Notes under the pieces: model-generated | Told to the model about the DNA's origin: nothing | Seen by the model: only the letters and a program-made list of their open reading frames with translations | The model's database searches: none | From: JAPLKX01 sp035530195 | GTDB lineage: Bacteria > Hydrogenedentota > Hydrogenedentia > Hydrogenedentales > SLHB01 | Length of the DNA stretch: 59,380 nucleotides | Direction of reading: 5' to 3' | Assembly: GCA_035530195.1 (NCBI GenBank) | Contig: DATKVG010000014.1 | Coordinates: 1 to 59,380 of the forward strand | Shown here: in pieces, positions 16,963 to 23,945 of the stretch | Numbering within the stretch: position 1 is the stretch's first letter | Layout: every line of letters begins with the position of its first letter | Program-made: the position numbers and the translations under genes

Positions 16963-17497
16963 GGCGATCGAAACGATCCAGGAAAGGCTCTTTCAGGTCG
17001 TTCTCAAAACGGGTCAGCCAACCGCGTATATAGTCTGCATCCGCGTTCGGATGCCGCAATAGAATCAACCGCGCGTCCTCGAGGTCGCGGGGGCGCCCCG
17101 CAAAAACCTTGTGAATGACCAGATCCTCCAAGCGTGCATACTTGACGAGTGTCTCCCCGATTCGGACAGCGGTTGCGCGCTGGATCGCCTGCTGTTCATA
17201 CGGGGTGAACGAAAAGATGAGGTCCACCCGCGGCCCGGCTTGGCTGGAACAAGGCAGTACCATGGTTTGGGTTGCAAAGGCCGCGGGATCCTCGACAAGT
17301 GGAGTGCATCCCGCCTCGGCGGCGGCGGCCAACACGTCGGCAAGCCGTTCTCCCGGCGTTGTCCCCAGTGTAACGTCGATATCCTGGGTCAGCCGCGATT
17401 CGCCATACAGGAGCACGGCTTGGCCCCCGATGATCATGTAGGGAATGGCCCGCGCGTCAAACGCCTGCGCCAGTTTCTCCAAGAGTTCGCCGAACAT
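16955..17497 (-). CDS. AbiEii/MenT-like nucleotidyltransferase
   Basis: A 180-residue protein of the nucleotidyltransferase superfamily used by AbiE-type toxins. The active-site loop is IGGQAVLLYGESRLTQDIDVTL, with the Asp pair in DID, and a third acidic position in GPRVDLIFSFTP. The second conserved block is ARLEDLVIHKVFAGRPRDLEDARLIL. All key residues are present. The ATG at 17497 lacks a good ribosome-binding site and lies inside the 3' end of the upstream 75-residue gene, so it is probably translated by coupling. Substrate and toxicity are not visible from the sequence. Confidence 0.82.
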   Translation of the reverse strand: MFGELLEKLAQAFDARAIPYMIIGGQAVLLYGESRLTQDIDVTLGTTPGERLADVLAAAAEAGCTPLVEDPAAFATQTMVLPCSSQAGPRVDLIFSFTPYEQQAIQRATAVRIGETLVKYARLEDLVIHKVFAGRPRDLEDARLILLRHPNADADYIRGWLTRFENDLKEPFLDRFDRLK

Positions 17498-17684
17498 TTA
17501 GGATTCTCGCAAGTTCTAGACGCGATTCGAGGCCGTCCAACGGCGCCCGCTTGCCCCATACGCCCAGTAGGGCGGCGTGCTCGCGCAAGGCTTCCATGAC
17601 AGCCAGGTTACGGGTGAAATCAACCGGAGTGCGCCGTATGAACTCAGTCTCCCACGCTTCCCACAACGAAGGATTCGTTATCAC
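17457..17684 (-). CDS. Small partner of the nucleotidyltransferase (possible antitoxin)
   Basis: 75 residues, GTG start at 17684 behind a near-perfect GGAGGTGAC site. The sequence (SLWEAWETEFIRRTPVDFTRNLAVMEALREHA, ending LELARILN) has no known catalytic motif. It looks like the helical protein that commonly precedes AbiEii-type nucleotidyltransferases. It overlaps the downstream gene by 41 nt in another frame, an arrangement suited to fixed stoichiometry. An antitoxin or chaperone role is inferred from gene order. Confidence 0.7.
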   Translation of the reverse strand: MITNPSLWEAWETEFIRRTPVDFTRNLAVMEALREHAALLGVWGKRAPLDGLESRLELARILNVRRTLGETGAGV

Positions 17685-17890
17685 CGGTCACCTCCGTACG
17701 CTTCCGCACATTGGCGAAATTATAACGAATACACAGTCGCGCCAGCAAAAAACAGCGCCGCTGCCAATGGAGGAAAGTACTCGCAAGTCCGCTTTGGATC
17801 GTGGGGTAGCGCGGCTAAACTCGACTCGAATGCCCTGACCTTCTTCATCCCGAGGGCTTTGACAAGAAATCACCCGCCGACGTGTAGGCG

Positions 17891-18109
17891 CTACGAAACC
17901 CACTTCAAGTTCAGCCTCTTGTGGCTCATCGCACACTCACGCAAGTAGAGATTGATGAGGTTCTGGTACGGCATGCCGAGTTCACCGGCCAATGCCTTGA
18001 AATAGCCAACGGTCGCCCTGTCCAGCCGAATCGTAATGGGCTGCTTTAGTTGCTTGACGTAGGGATTCTTCTCACCCTTCATCTTGCCGAAGTCGTAGTG
18101 ATCTCTCAT
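17891..18109 (-). CDS. BrnA-type antitoxin (no BrnT downstream)
   Basis: A 72-residue ribbon-helix-helix protein: MRDHYDFGKMKGEKNPYVKQLKQPITIRLDRATVGYFKALAGELGMPYQNLINLYLRECA. This is the typical layout of a BrnA antitoxin with its ITIRLD strand. The start overlaps the AbrB stop by 4 nt (ATGA). The usual BrnT partner is absent; its neighbour is an AbrB-type gene. It may be an orphan or may form an unusual pair with that gene. Confidence 0.8.
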   Translation of the reverse strand: MRDHYDFGKMKGEKNPYVKQLKQPITIRLDRATVGYFKALAGELGMPYQNLINLYLRECAMSHKRLNLKWVS

Positions 18110-18324
18110 GGCTCTGGCTCGGATAGTCCGGCATCGCGATCGACAGACGTGTCGACGCCTCTGTATCGGCCACGCAACGAACGAATGGGGCGCACTCGCA
18201 CAACCTCGATAAGCCCCCGCAATTCAAAGACTTGCATCATTTCGCCAGGTTTGATCTTCATGGACTCTCGAATCTGCTTGGGAATAACGATCTGATATTT
18301 CGGCGAAACTTTCACGGAATTCAT
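18106..18324 (-). CDS. AbrB/MazE-type DNA-binding antitoxin-like protein
   Basis: A 72-residue protein with one SpoVT/AbrB swapped-hairpin domain: VSPKYQIVIPKQIRESMKIKPGEMMQVFELRGLIEVVRV. The ATG at 18324 follows GAGGTGAAGC. The tail is charged and probably flexible. AbrB antitoxins usually pair with PIN or MazF toxins; here the coupled gene is instead a BrnA-type antitoxin (4-nt overlap). Confidence 0.83.
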   Translation of the reverse strand: MNSVKVSPKYQIVIPKQIRESMKIKPGEMMQVFELRGLIEVVRVRPIRSLRGRYRGVDTSVDRDAGLSEPEP

Positions 18325-18370
18325 GCTTCACCTCGTATGGCTTGAGTCTTACGTTACCACAATCGATAGG

Positions 18371-18598
18371 TCAGACGAGCCCACCGTGGAGCCGTTCCGA
18401 GATCCAGACCTTGATGATCGATTGGCGCGTGACGCCGAGGCGACAGGCTTCCTTGTCTAACGCCTCCACCATCCAGGACGGAAAGTCCACGTTGACGCGC
18501 TTGAGTTCCTGTTTGACTCGCGTGGCCCGGGCGACGTCCAGCGACTTGGAGATATCTTCCCCGGCGTCGAATTTCTTGTCGAATTCCTTAGCTTTCAT
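18371..18598 (-). CDS. BrnA/CopG-like antitoxin of the BrnT pair
   Basis: A 75-residue ribbon-helix-helix protein with RVNVDFPSWMVEALDKEACRLGVTRQSIIKVWISERL: a beta-strand (VNVDFP) and two helices for DNA binding. Its start lies 11 nt inside the BrnT gene, the usual toxin-first order of brnTA. It probably neutralises BrnT and represses the promoter at 18848-18886. Confidence 0.83.
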   Translation of the reverse strand: MKAKEFDKKFDAGEDISKSLDVARATRVKQELKRVNVDFPSWMVEALDKEACRLGVTRQSIIKVWISERLHGGLV

Positions 18599-18848
18599 AC
18601 AACTCTACCTCTTCCTTGCGCGACCTGCGTACCGAGATCATGCGGATTCGCCCGCCGCGCAGTGTGATCACGGCCGACCAATACGTGTCGCCGATCTTCC
18701 CGATAATCACGCTTCTGGGTTCGTCTTCCGTTCTGGCCGGGATAATCATCAGATTTGCGTCTTCCCAAAGTAATTGAGCTTCGTCAAAATCGATTCCGTG
18801 CTTCTGCCTGTTCAAGAGGCTCTTGTGTTTGTCGAACTCGAATTCCAT
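18588..18848 (-). CDS. brnT: BrnT-type ribonuclease toxin
   Basis: An 86-residue toxin of the BrnT/RelE-like fold: MEFEFDKHKSLLNRQKHGIDFDEAQLLWEDANLMIIPA, then RSVIIGKIGDTYWSAVITLRGGRIRMISVRRSRKEEVELYES. The KHGIDFDEA signature and the C-terminal RMISVRRSRKEE with catalytic basic residues are intact. The frame continues upstream to 19022 without a stop, but ATG 18848 was chosen because it matches the family start and sits just after a strong promoter. That promoter leaves only about 3 nt of leader. Confidence 0.87.
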   Translation of the reverse strand: MEFEFDKHKSLLNRQKHGIDFDEAQLLWEDANLMIIPARTEDEPRSVIIGKIGDTYWSAVITLRGGRIRMISVRRSRKEEVELYES

Positions 18849-18886
18849 GGTATAAAAAATATACCATTCCGCAGGGACAGTATCAA
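18848..18886 (-). promoter_or_regulatory. brnTA promoter with operator over the -10 box
   Basis: Read on the minus strand: TTGATA (complement of 18881-18886), a 17-nt spacer, then TATATT (complement of 18858-18863). A perfect palindrome TGGTATA-N5-TATACCA spans 18848-18866, covers the -10 box and touches the ATG. This suggests autorepression by the antitoxin complex and a nearly leaderless transcript. Confidence 0.78.
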
Positions 18887-19022
18887 CACGTCGTGCGGAG
18901 CGTTGTGCCGCTCGGGCCGCCGTCTGGTAACGGCGTTTCTCCTTGACAAGGTCGGGTACGCTCTCCCATTCGGCACGCTCGACCGAGTCCAGAATAGTCC
19001 GTTCTTCATCCGTCGGCTTCAT
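18876..19022 (-). pseudogene. Truncated CopG/BrnA-like antitoxin N-terminus
   Basis: The start ATG 19022 has GGAGCGACG upstream and encodes MKPTDEERTILDSVERAEW then SVPDLVKEKRRYQTAARAAQ. This resembles the N-terminus of CopG-type antitoxins (ESVERGEW region). The DNA-binding half that should follow is missing; the frame runs straight into BrnT. It is either a deletion relic or an N-terminal extension giving a fused antitoxin-toxin protein. Confidence 0.55.
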
Positions 19023-19044
19023 GTTTCGTCGCTCCAGTTATACG

Positions 19045-19446
19045 TCAGGGATGGACAAGTTGCAGCCGGGGAAAGTACTCGCGAAACCGGGTTGCGTCGC
19101 GGGTTATCAGGGCCAAGCGATCGACGGCGGCGTGTGCACCAATAAAAAAATCGGGCAGGGGCAGCGATCTCCTCCCGCCGCGCCGGCGGTACTCGAGGAA
19201 GCACTTGCCCGCCAGAAACGCCGCTTCCCGAGGTATCGGCTGGTATTCGAATATGCTTGAAGGAAGCAGCATCTCGAGGTCTTCGATCCGATCGAACCGT
19301 ATCGATATCTCCGAGTAAATCACCGGGTTCAGGACAATGCTCCCGGCATCCGCCGCCTCGGCCAACGCATTCGAAGACCATCCAAACCAACGGACGTCTT
19401 GCGAGAAGACATCCAGGAAAACGCAGGAATCCACCATGACGGGCAT
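19045..19446 (-). CDS. vapC: VapC-type PIN ribonuclease toxin
   Basis: A 133-residue PIN-domain nuclease. Acidic residues are visible at MVDSCVFLDVF (first Asp), NPVIYSEIS (Glu), PLPDFFIGAHA (Asp) and LITRDATRF (Asp), so the metal site looks complete. ATG 19446 was chosen over the long upstream extension because it matches the family start and overlaps the VapB stop by 1 nt (TGATG). It likely cleaves RNA when VapB is degraded. Confidence 0.88.
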   Translation of the reverse strand: MPVMVDSCVFLDVFSQDVRWFGWSSNALAEAADAGSIVLNPVIYSEISIRFDRIEDLEMLLPSSIFEYQPIPREAAFLAGKCFLEYRRRGGRRSLPLPDFFIGAHAAVDRLALITRDATRFREYFPRLQLVHP

Positions 19447-19673
19447 CAGCGCTTGCCTCGAGTCAGCGCCAGGATCTCGTCCGTGGACATTCTTGCATTG
19501 CCTTGTCCCGTCATCCGGCTCACTAGAGCCTTCCCGCGGCCGGAATTCGCTACCACGCGCAGGTAAAGACGGCCCCTCTCTTCGCTGAACTCGACCTCGC
19601 AACCCGGCACTATCCCCGCCTTCCGCCGGATGGATATCGGAATGCTCACTTGCCCTTTTGTGCTGACTTTCAT
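19446..19673 (-). CDS. vapB: VapB-type AbrB-domain antitoxin
   Basis: A 75-residue protein with an N-terminal AbrB domain (MKVSTKGQVSIPISIRRKAGIVPGCEVEFSEERGRLYLRVV) and a C-terminal toxin-binding tail (RMSTDEILALTRGKR). ATG 19673 follows GGAAGGATGACC. First gene of the vapBC pair. Confidence 0.88.
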   Translation of the reverse strand: MKVSTKGQVSIPISIRRKAGIVPGCEVEFSEERGRLYLRVVANSGRGKALVSRMTGQGNARMSTDEILALTRGKR

Positions 19674-19688
19674 CGGGTCATCCTTCCT

Positions 19689-19740
19689 ATTCTTACTCCT
19701 ACCTGTAAGAATCCTACTCAACTGACCGGAGAATTGTCAA
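19689..19740 (-). promoter_or_regulatory. vapBC promoter and operator
   Basis: On the minus strand: TTGACA (complement of 19735-19740), an 18-nt spacer and TAGGAT (complement of 19711-19716). A perfect inverted repeat ATTCTTAC-N8-GTAAGAAT at 19689-19712 overlaps the end of the -10 box and the transcription start, as expected for an AbrB-type autorepressor site. Confidence 0.75.
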
Positions 19741-19867
19741 CCATTACGCGGCGCCAACCTCAGACGATTCCTCGCCAGGCTGTTCAGGCGTTGTCCTGCA
19801 ATCCATGCCTGTCTCGGTTGTCATGTTTCAGTCTGTTATAATGCTCTCATGACGTGGAGATAGGGAC

Positions 19868-20071
19868 ATGATTCTGAAAGCGGTTGTGCACGAGGCGGAA
19901 GAGGGAGGATACTGGGCGGAGGTCCCCGCTATACCTGGCTGCGCCACGCAAGGTGAAACGATCGAAGAACTGAAGGCGAATCTTCTGGAGGCCATCGAAG
20001 GATGCCTTTCGGCCAGCGTGCCTGAACAGGCATTAAGCGTGTCCGATAAAGTAATAGAAATAGCCGTATGA
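19868..20071 (+). CDS. hicB: HicB-type antitoxin
   Basis: A 67-residue HicB domain: MILKAVVHEAEEGGYWAEVPAIPGCATQGETIEELKANLLEAIEGCL. The partial RNase-H-like fold is complete but there is no separate DNA-binding domain. The start ATG follows GGAGATAGGGAC. A TATAAT box lies at 19837-19842, with no good -35 at the usual spacing. It overlaps hicA by 4 nt (ATGA). The antitoxin-first order is typical of the short HicB type. Confidence 0.88.
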   Translation: MILKAVVHEAEEGGYWAEVPAIPGCATQGETIEELKANLLEAIEGCLSASVPEQALSVSDKVIEIAV

Positions 20072-20261
20072 AAGCCGTGTCGGGGAAAGACCTGGCACGC
20101 GCTTTGGAGCGCAATGGCTGGTCGCTCCTTCGGGTTCAAGGCTGTCATCGTATCTATGGCAAGGTGGGCAGAGAAGCACGTATTTCCATCCCAATTCATA
20201 GTGGAGCGGGCTTGAAAAAGGCCTGCTTCAGGTGGCCGGCCTGCGGGAGGAAGACCTGTAG
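20068..20261 (+). pseudogene. hicA: HicA-type toxin with a frame break at A5G
   Basis: The frame from ATG 20068 encodes a normal HicA N-terminus (MKAVSGKDLARALERNGW, then LLRVQGCHRIYGKVGREARISIPIHSGAGLKK) with the catalytic His in the GCHRIY position (usually GSH). At the run AAAAAG (20215-20220) the expected ending, GLLQVAGLREEDL and TAG at 20259-20261, continues in the -1 frame. The zero frame runs on to 20301 with an unrelated tail. Possible reasons are a real 1-nt deletion, a sequencing error, or -1 slippage at this A-rich site. Confidence 0.72.
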
Positions 20262-20373
20262 CGCGGCTTGGACGCCTTTCTCTATTGAATCCACCCAGTA
20301 ATTTCCCCGGTTGCGTTTCGGCCGGTCAACCTGTATCTTTTGGGATAGAGGGACACGCCCAGGAGTAACGACT

Positions 20374-21168
20374 ATGGCTCAGGTGGACCTGCCTCCCCAG
20401 CGGCTATCTGAATACGAACGGGCAATCTGTTATTACACCCTGCCCAAAATCACCCACCCCGTCGCGTTTGGCCTCGTGGTCGCGTATGCCGTCGTCGTTC
20501 TCGAAGTGCTGGCCATACTCTGCTACGGGCTCATGTCCGACAACGCCGCCTACACCCGGATCGGCGAGGTCGTTTTTGTCGGCATCATCGTGATCGGCAT
20601 GGTCGCTTTCCTTGGCCGTGCCCTGCTCAACGAAGTCCGGATGCGGAAAGCCCTGGCCGTCGCCAAAACCGTCCCCGACGCCATCAGCCACGTCGAAGAC
20701 ATTCCCGACCCGTTCCAACACCACCTGCTGCTGCGCCACCCGCTCCACGCCCGCGGCGACCTGTTTCCCTGTACCGACAACGACGGCAACATCGCCTATT
20801 TCGTCGAGAGCGCCGCTGGCGGGCCCTGGTGGAAAATCAAGGACGCACAGGACAAAGAAGTCCTCCGGGTGCGCGTCGAGCAGGGCTCAACCAGTTTCAC
20901 GTTTGGCGGCAACGTCCCTGCGCGCCTGGCCGTTTACGACGACGCCCAGGAACTCGGCCGGATCCGCCGGCGCGTTAGTTTCACCTCGCCCGTGATCACC
21001 GTCGAATGCAAACAGCCCGCCGCCACCTACACCGTCCAGCGCGGGAATATCTTCCGCGAAAAAAAACTCGTTGGCCGCATCTACTACCTCCACAAGTCGC
21101 TCTACCTGGACATCCAGAAAGACGCGATGCACCCCGCCATACTCGGCCTGTTCATCACAATGACCTGA
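20374..21168 (+). CDS. Membrane protein of unknown function
   Basis: 264 residues; ATG 20374 was chosen because AGGAG lies upstream in CCCAGGAGTAACGACT. Two hydrophobic helices occur near residues 34-55 and 65-85 (VAFGLVVAYAVVVLEVLAIL and VVFVGIIVIGMVAFLG). The soluble C-terminal 150 residues are rich in beta strands with repeated phrases of the type VYDDAQELGRIRRRVSF and TVQRGNIFREKKLVGRIYY. This pattern is reminiscent of LURP-one/scramblase-like domains, but the resemblance is weak. No catalytic residues were recognised. It appears to be a single gene. Confidence 0.75.
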   Translation: MAQVDLPPQRLSEYERAICYYTLPKITHPVAFGLVVAYAVVVLEVLAILCYGLMSDNAAYTRIGEVVFVGIIVIGMVAFLGRALLNEVRMRKALAVAKTVPDAISHVEDIPDPFQHHLLLRHPLHARGDLFPCTDNDGNIAYFVESAAGGPWWKIKDAQDKEVLRVRVEQGSTSFTFGGNVPARLAVYDDAQELGRIRRRVSFTSPVITVECKQPAATYTVQRGNIFREKKLVGRIYYLHKSLYLDIQKDAMHPAILGLFITMT

Positions 21169-21282
21169 CAGCTCTGCCGCGGTACACGGGATTTTTTGCT
21201 TTACGCGGCTTGTTGGCTGTGCTAGAGTTAACGTGCTGGTCGAGGGCCTTGTCGACGCGCCGGGGCGCGCGCAAAGGGAAAG

Positions 21283-21921
21283 GTGGAAGCAGTGTCCTAC
21301 AAATCGCCTGCTAAGGAACCAATCAAAATCGTAAAAGGCGCCGAATGCCTGCTCAATTTCGTCGACCGCTATTTCAAGAGCCGAATCCTTGAAGTCGGAC
21401 CCGACACGTTCCGCGTCACGTTTCCCGGCAAAGACTACCCCGTCCCCGGCCTCAACATCGTGCTTGAATTCCACGACGACCTCGGCTTCTACTATATTCC
21501 CACGCTCGTTGTCGAAGGACCGCAAGAGCAGCCCGGCGGGATCACCCTGAAAAAAACCGCCGAAGTCAAAAGAAGCACGCACCGCGACTCGTTCCGCGTA
21601 CCCACCGATCTGACCGTCCACGTCCGCGACCACATCCACGTCCGCAGATACGACGCCGCACTCGTCAACATCAGCGGCGGCGGCGCACTCCTCCGTTCCG
21701 ATGCGCCGTGGGACTTCAGTTCCACCCTCGAGATCACGCTCTCCCTGCCCGGCGAGTCTCTCTACACGCTGCTCGGCGAAGTGATGCACATCGCCGCATC
21801 CCCGCACGGCGGGCAGTTGCCCGAACGCGTATTTGGAGTCAAATTCATCGGTATGGATCCCGAGATCGAGCGCGCCATCACCCGCTACATCTTCGCCAGG
21901 CTCCCCGAACTCTACGGCTGA
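21283..21921 (+). CDS. PilZ-domain protein (YcgR-like)
   Basis: A 212-residue cytoplasmic protein. The N-terminal half (GAECLLNFVDRYFKSRILEVGPDTFRVTFPG) fits the YcgR-N barrel. The PilZ domain starts with KRSTHRDSFRV (Arg residues of the RxxxR cyclic-di-GMP switch) and continues with LVNISGGGALL in place of the canonical D/NxSxxG motif, which is preserved. The start is GTG 21283 or GTG 21292. It is a probable cyclic-di-GMP effector and could act with the MshEN-type ATPase encoded about 11 kb upstream. It converges on the next gene with a 10-nt overlap. Confidence 0.88.
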   Translation: MEAVSYKSPAKEPIKIVKGAECLLNFVDRYFKSRILEVGPDTFRVTFPGKDYPVPGLNIVLEFHDDLGFYYIPTLVVEGPQEQPGGITLKKTAEVKRSTHRDSFRVPTDLTVHVRDHIHVRRYDAALVNISGGGALLRSDAPWDFSSTLEITLSLPGESLYTLLGEVMHIAASPHGGQLPERVFGVKFIGMDPEIERAITRYIFARLPELYG

Positions 21922-23015
21922 CCAGGGTCCCGCGCCCACTCCGCCTGCCCACGGTAGTTCTTATCCGCCACCGAACTCGAGTGCGGCGAAATCTCGCCGT
22001 ACGTGCCCGCAAATTCAAATCCCAGCCGCCCCAGGCCACGAAACACCGTGGCGATCTCCGCGGCATAGTCTTTCTCCACGGTTCCGGTCGACGCATTGAA
22101 CCAATGCAGGTACCCATACATCCGGTGCGGCGGGATCTCGCCGTACCCGTCCGGAAACTCCGGTCGCCCAACCATTCCCGCCAGCGTGTATTCCCACACC
22201 GTACCCCGCGGCAGCGCATCCGTGTACGGCACGCGCGGAAAACCCTTAATCTGGTGAAAGCCCCGGTACGTGCAGTTAATGAACGCGCCCGCCGGCCGCA
22301 ACTCCAGCGCACGCCCCATCAGCCCACGCGTCGCCACTACCACGTCCATCACGTTCCCGTCCGCATCAAATCCCAATGCGCCGCGCGCCGCAACCGCCCC
22401 CGCCGACGGGTTCACGATGAAGTCGCCCATCTCGTAATCGATCCCGCCGATCTCGAACGTATCGAGCATCCACTCGAGCCCATCGAGCCACCACCGCTGA
22501 TTGGCTTCAACCGACGGATCGAGCACCGGCCCCACCTCCCTCGTCCCGCCTTCCTCGACGGCCCGGCTCGCCCGCTCGGGGTGCTCGCGCAGGTACGTCT
22601 CGAGGTTGTACGGATGATCGCCGTCGAAATAGTAGCCGCCATACGAACAAAGCCCCACGCCCGGCAGGATCTTCACCCCCTTGTCCGAAGCGTACTTGCA
22701 CAAATCCGCCGCCGCGCCTACGCCCCCGTGGCAGTCCCGCAGAAATCCCCAGACAATGACGCCCCAGATGCCCTCTTTCGCGCAATAATCGACCAGCCGC
22801 CGGAACCCAATCCCAAACGATTCGGCCCGTTTCGGATAAGGGAACTTTTTTTCGGCCGCGGCCATTTTTGTGGAGATGGCGTCAGGCTCATCGTCCCACG
22901 TCATCCGCGCGTCCCAGCACCACAGCAGCACCTTCATCGGCCGCGCCGCCGCGCCAACCCCCGCCACGGACGCGCCCGCCGCACCCATCAAGCCCAAAAA
23001 TTCACGCCGGTTCAT
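21912..23015 (-). CDS. Tat-exported protein, possibly a glycosidase-like TIM barrel
   Basis: 367 residues; ATG 23015 overlaps the stop of the upstream peptidase gene by 4 nt (ATGA), with GCAGGA as ribosome-binding site. The signal MNRREFLGLMGAAGASVAG is of Tat type. The mature part (MKVLLWCWDARMTWDDEP, FRRLVDYCAKEGIWGVIVWGFLRD, KGVKILPGVGLCSYGGYYFDGDHPYNLETYLREHPE, WMLDTFEIGGIDYEMGDF) alternates strands and helices like glycoside hydrolase barrels with an acidic pair at the strand ends. The exact family was not recognised. Translational coupling to a membrane peptidase is unusual for such an enzyme. Confidence 0.75.
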   Translation of the reverse strand: MNRREFLGLMGAAGASVAGVGAAARPMKVLLWCWDARMTWDDEPDAISTKMAAAEKKFPYPKRAESFGIGFRRLVDYCAKEGIWGVIVWGFLRDCHGGVGAAADLCKYASDKGVKILPGVGLCSYGGYYFDGDHPYNLETYLREHPERASRAVEEGGTREVGPVLDPSVEANQRWWLDGLEWMLDTFEIGGIDYEMGDFIVNPSAGAVAARGALGFDADGNVMDVVVATRGLMGRALELRPAGAFINCTYRGFHQIKGFPRVPYTDALPRGTVWEYTLAGMVGRPEFPDGYGEIPPHRMYGYLHWFNASTGTVEKDYAAEIATVFRGLGRLGFEFAGTYGEISPHSSSVADKNYRGQAEWARDPGQP

Positions 23016-23866
23016 TCCTGCCCCGCCTTCCGCACTTCGACCGCATGCCCGAGCCATATCTGTGACAGTTGCTCGCGCGTCAGAAACTGTTTTCCGCTCT
23101 GCGGATTCCAAATCTCGGCCTTGCCGTCTTTGCAACCCATGTAACTCACGGCATGCCCCAGCGGCAGGTTGCCAAAGGTAACGAACAGGAGTGCGGGCGC
23201 GTTGAGCGTGGTGAAATCGCCGTCGATGATCCGCCGTTTCCGGCACTCGAACCCCAGCCGCCTCATGCCATAGATGATCTGACCTGTCGAGGTCCCGTTG
23301 TCGGTGCTGCCGAGCAGGTCCACCATCTCCCGCTCCGTTTTCTTTACCCCGTAAGCACGCGCCACATTCGCGCAAGCCGCCGCCGCGCAAGTCGATCCGC
23401 TCGTTTGCCGAACCACACCGTTCTCGTCGATGCGAGAACTCTGCATTTCGGGCATCGTGAAAAAGATGCTGTTCTGGATTGCCCACTCCCCTACACCGAA
23501 CACCACCGCGCAACCAACAAGAACCGCCCACACGGCCCTACGGCTCTGCTTACCCGCGAGGTAACCAACCGCCCCAAACATCAGGCCGACCGTCAAAAGA
23601 ATTACAGCCCAGGCAACTCGAATGCCGTGGTAATCCACACTCGGCGGCAGATACCAGAATATTCTCGGATAGTTCTCTGCGAACATGAATGCAAAACATA
23701 CGCAGATTGCGGAAGGGCAAACAATCGTCAGTAGCCGCGCTTGCCGCGCGTCTGTCTTCAACGACAGCCGCAATCCCCGCTTATACAACCGCCGCCCATA
23801 AAGCGCCCCCAACACGGTGCTCACCACCATCACCACCACGTCAAACGGCACGGGCAGCGGCTTCAT
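23012..23866 (-). CDS. Membrane-anchored C39-like cysteine peptidase (copy 1)
   Basis: 284 residues; ATG 23866 is aligned with the start of its paralogue and follows AGGATGTGCAACTG. Three or four hydrophobic helices occupy residues 1-125 (for example VVMVVSTVLGALYG). The C-terminal domain begins VVRQTSGSTCAAAACANVARAYGV, with the Cys of a papain-like/C39 fold in STCAAAA. It continues with EREMVDLLGSTDNGTSTGQIIYGMRRLGFECRKR, LPLGHAVSYMG (His) and AEIWNPQSGKQFL (Asn/Asp position). The Cys-His-Asn triad looks complete. No ABC transporter domain is attached, unlike bacteriocin exporters. The substrate is unknown. Confidence 0.85.
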   Translation of the reverse strand: MKPLPVPFDVVVMVVSTVLGALYGRRLYKRGLRLSLKTDARQARLLTIVCPSAICVCFAFMFAENYPRIFWYLPPSVDYHGIRVAWAVILLTVGLMFGAVGYLAGKQSRRAVWAVLVGCAVVFGVGEWAIQNSIFFTMPEMQSSRIDENGVVRQTSGSTCAAAACANVARAYGVKKTEREMVDLLGSTDNGTSTGQIIYGMRRLGFECRKRRIIDGDFTTLNAPALLFVTFGNLPLGHAVSYMGCKDGKAEIWNPQSGKQFLTREQLSQIWLGHAVEVRKAGQE

Positions 23867-23945
23867 CAGTTGCACATCCTCTATTAGGGGCGTCCTCGCC
23901 GCTTCATTGGCACGACAGGGACGTCGCGTTTACGGTACGCACTTC

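Noticed and set aside
17685..17890. Possible small toxin gene beside the AbrB/BrnA pair
   Set aside because: The open frames here are short, lack a ribosome-binding site and show no toxin-like motif.
21708..23144. Plus-strand 478-codon frame
   Set aside because: Arg/His/Pro-rich shadow of the minus-strand Tat-exported gene.
23016..23531. N-terminal extension of the Tat-exported protein to 539 residues
   Set aside because: The extension lies in the peptidase gene in another frame; the Tat signal and coupled ATGA mark 23015 as the start.
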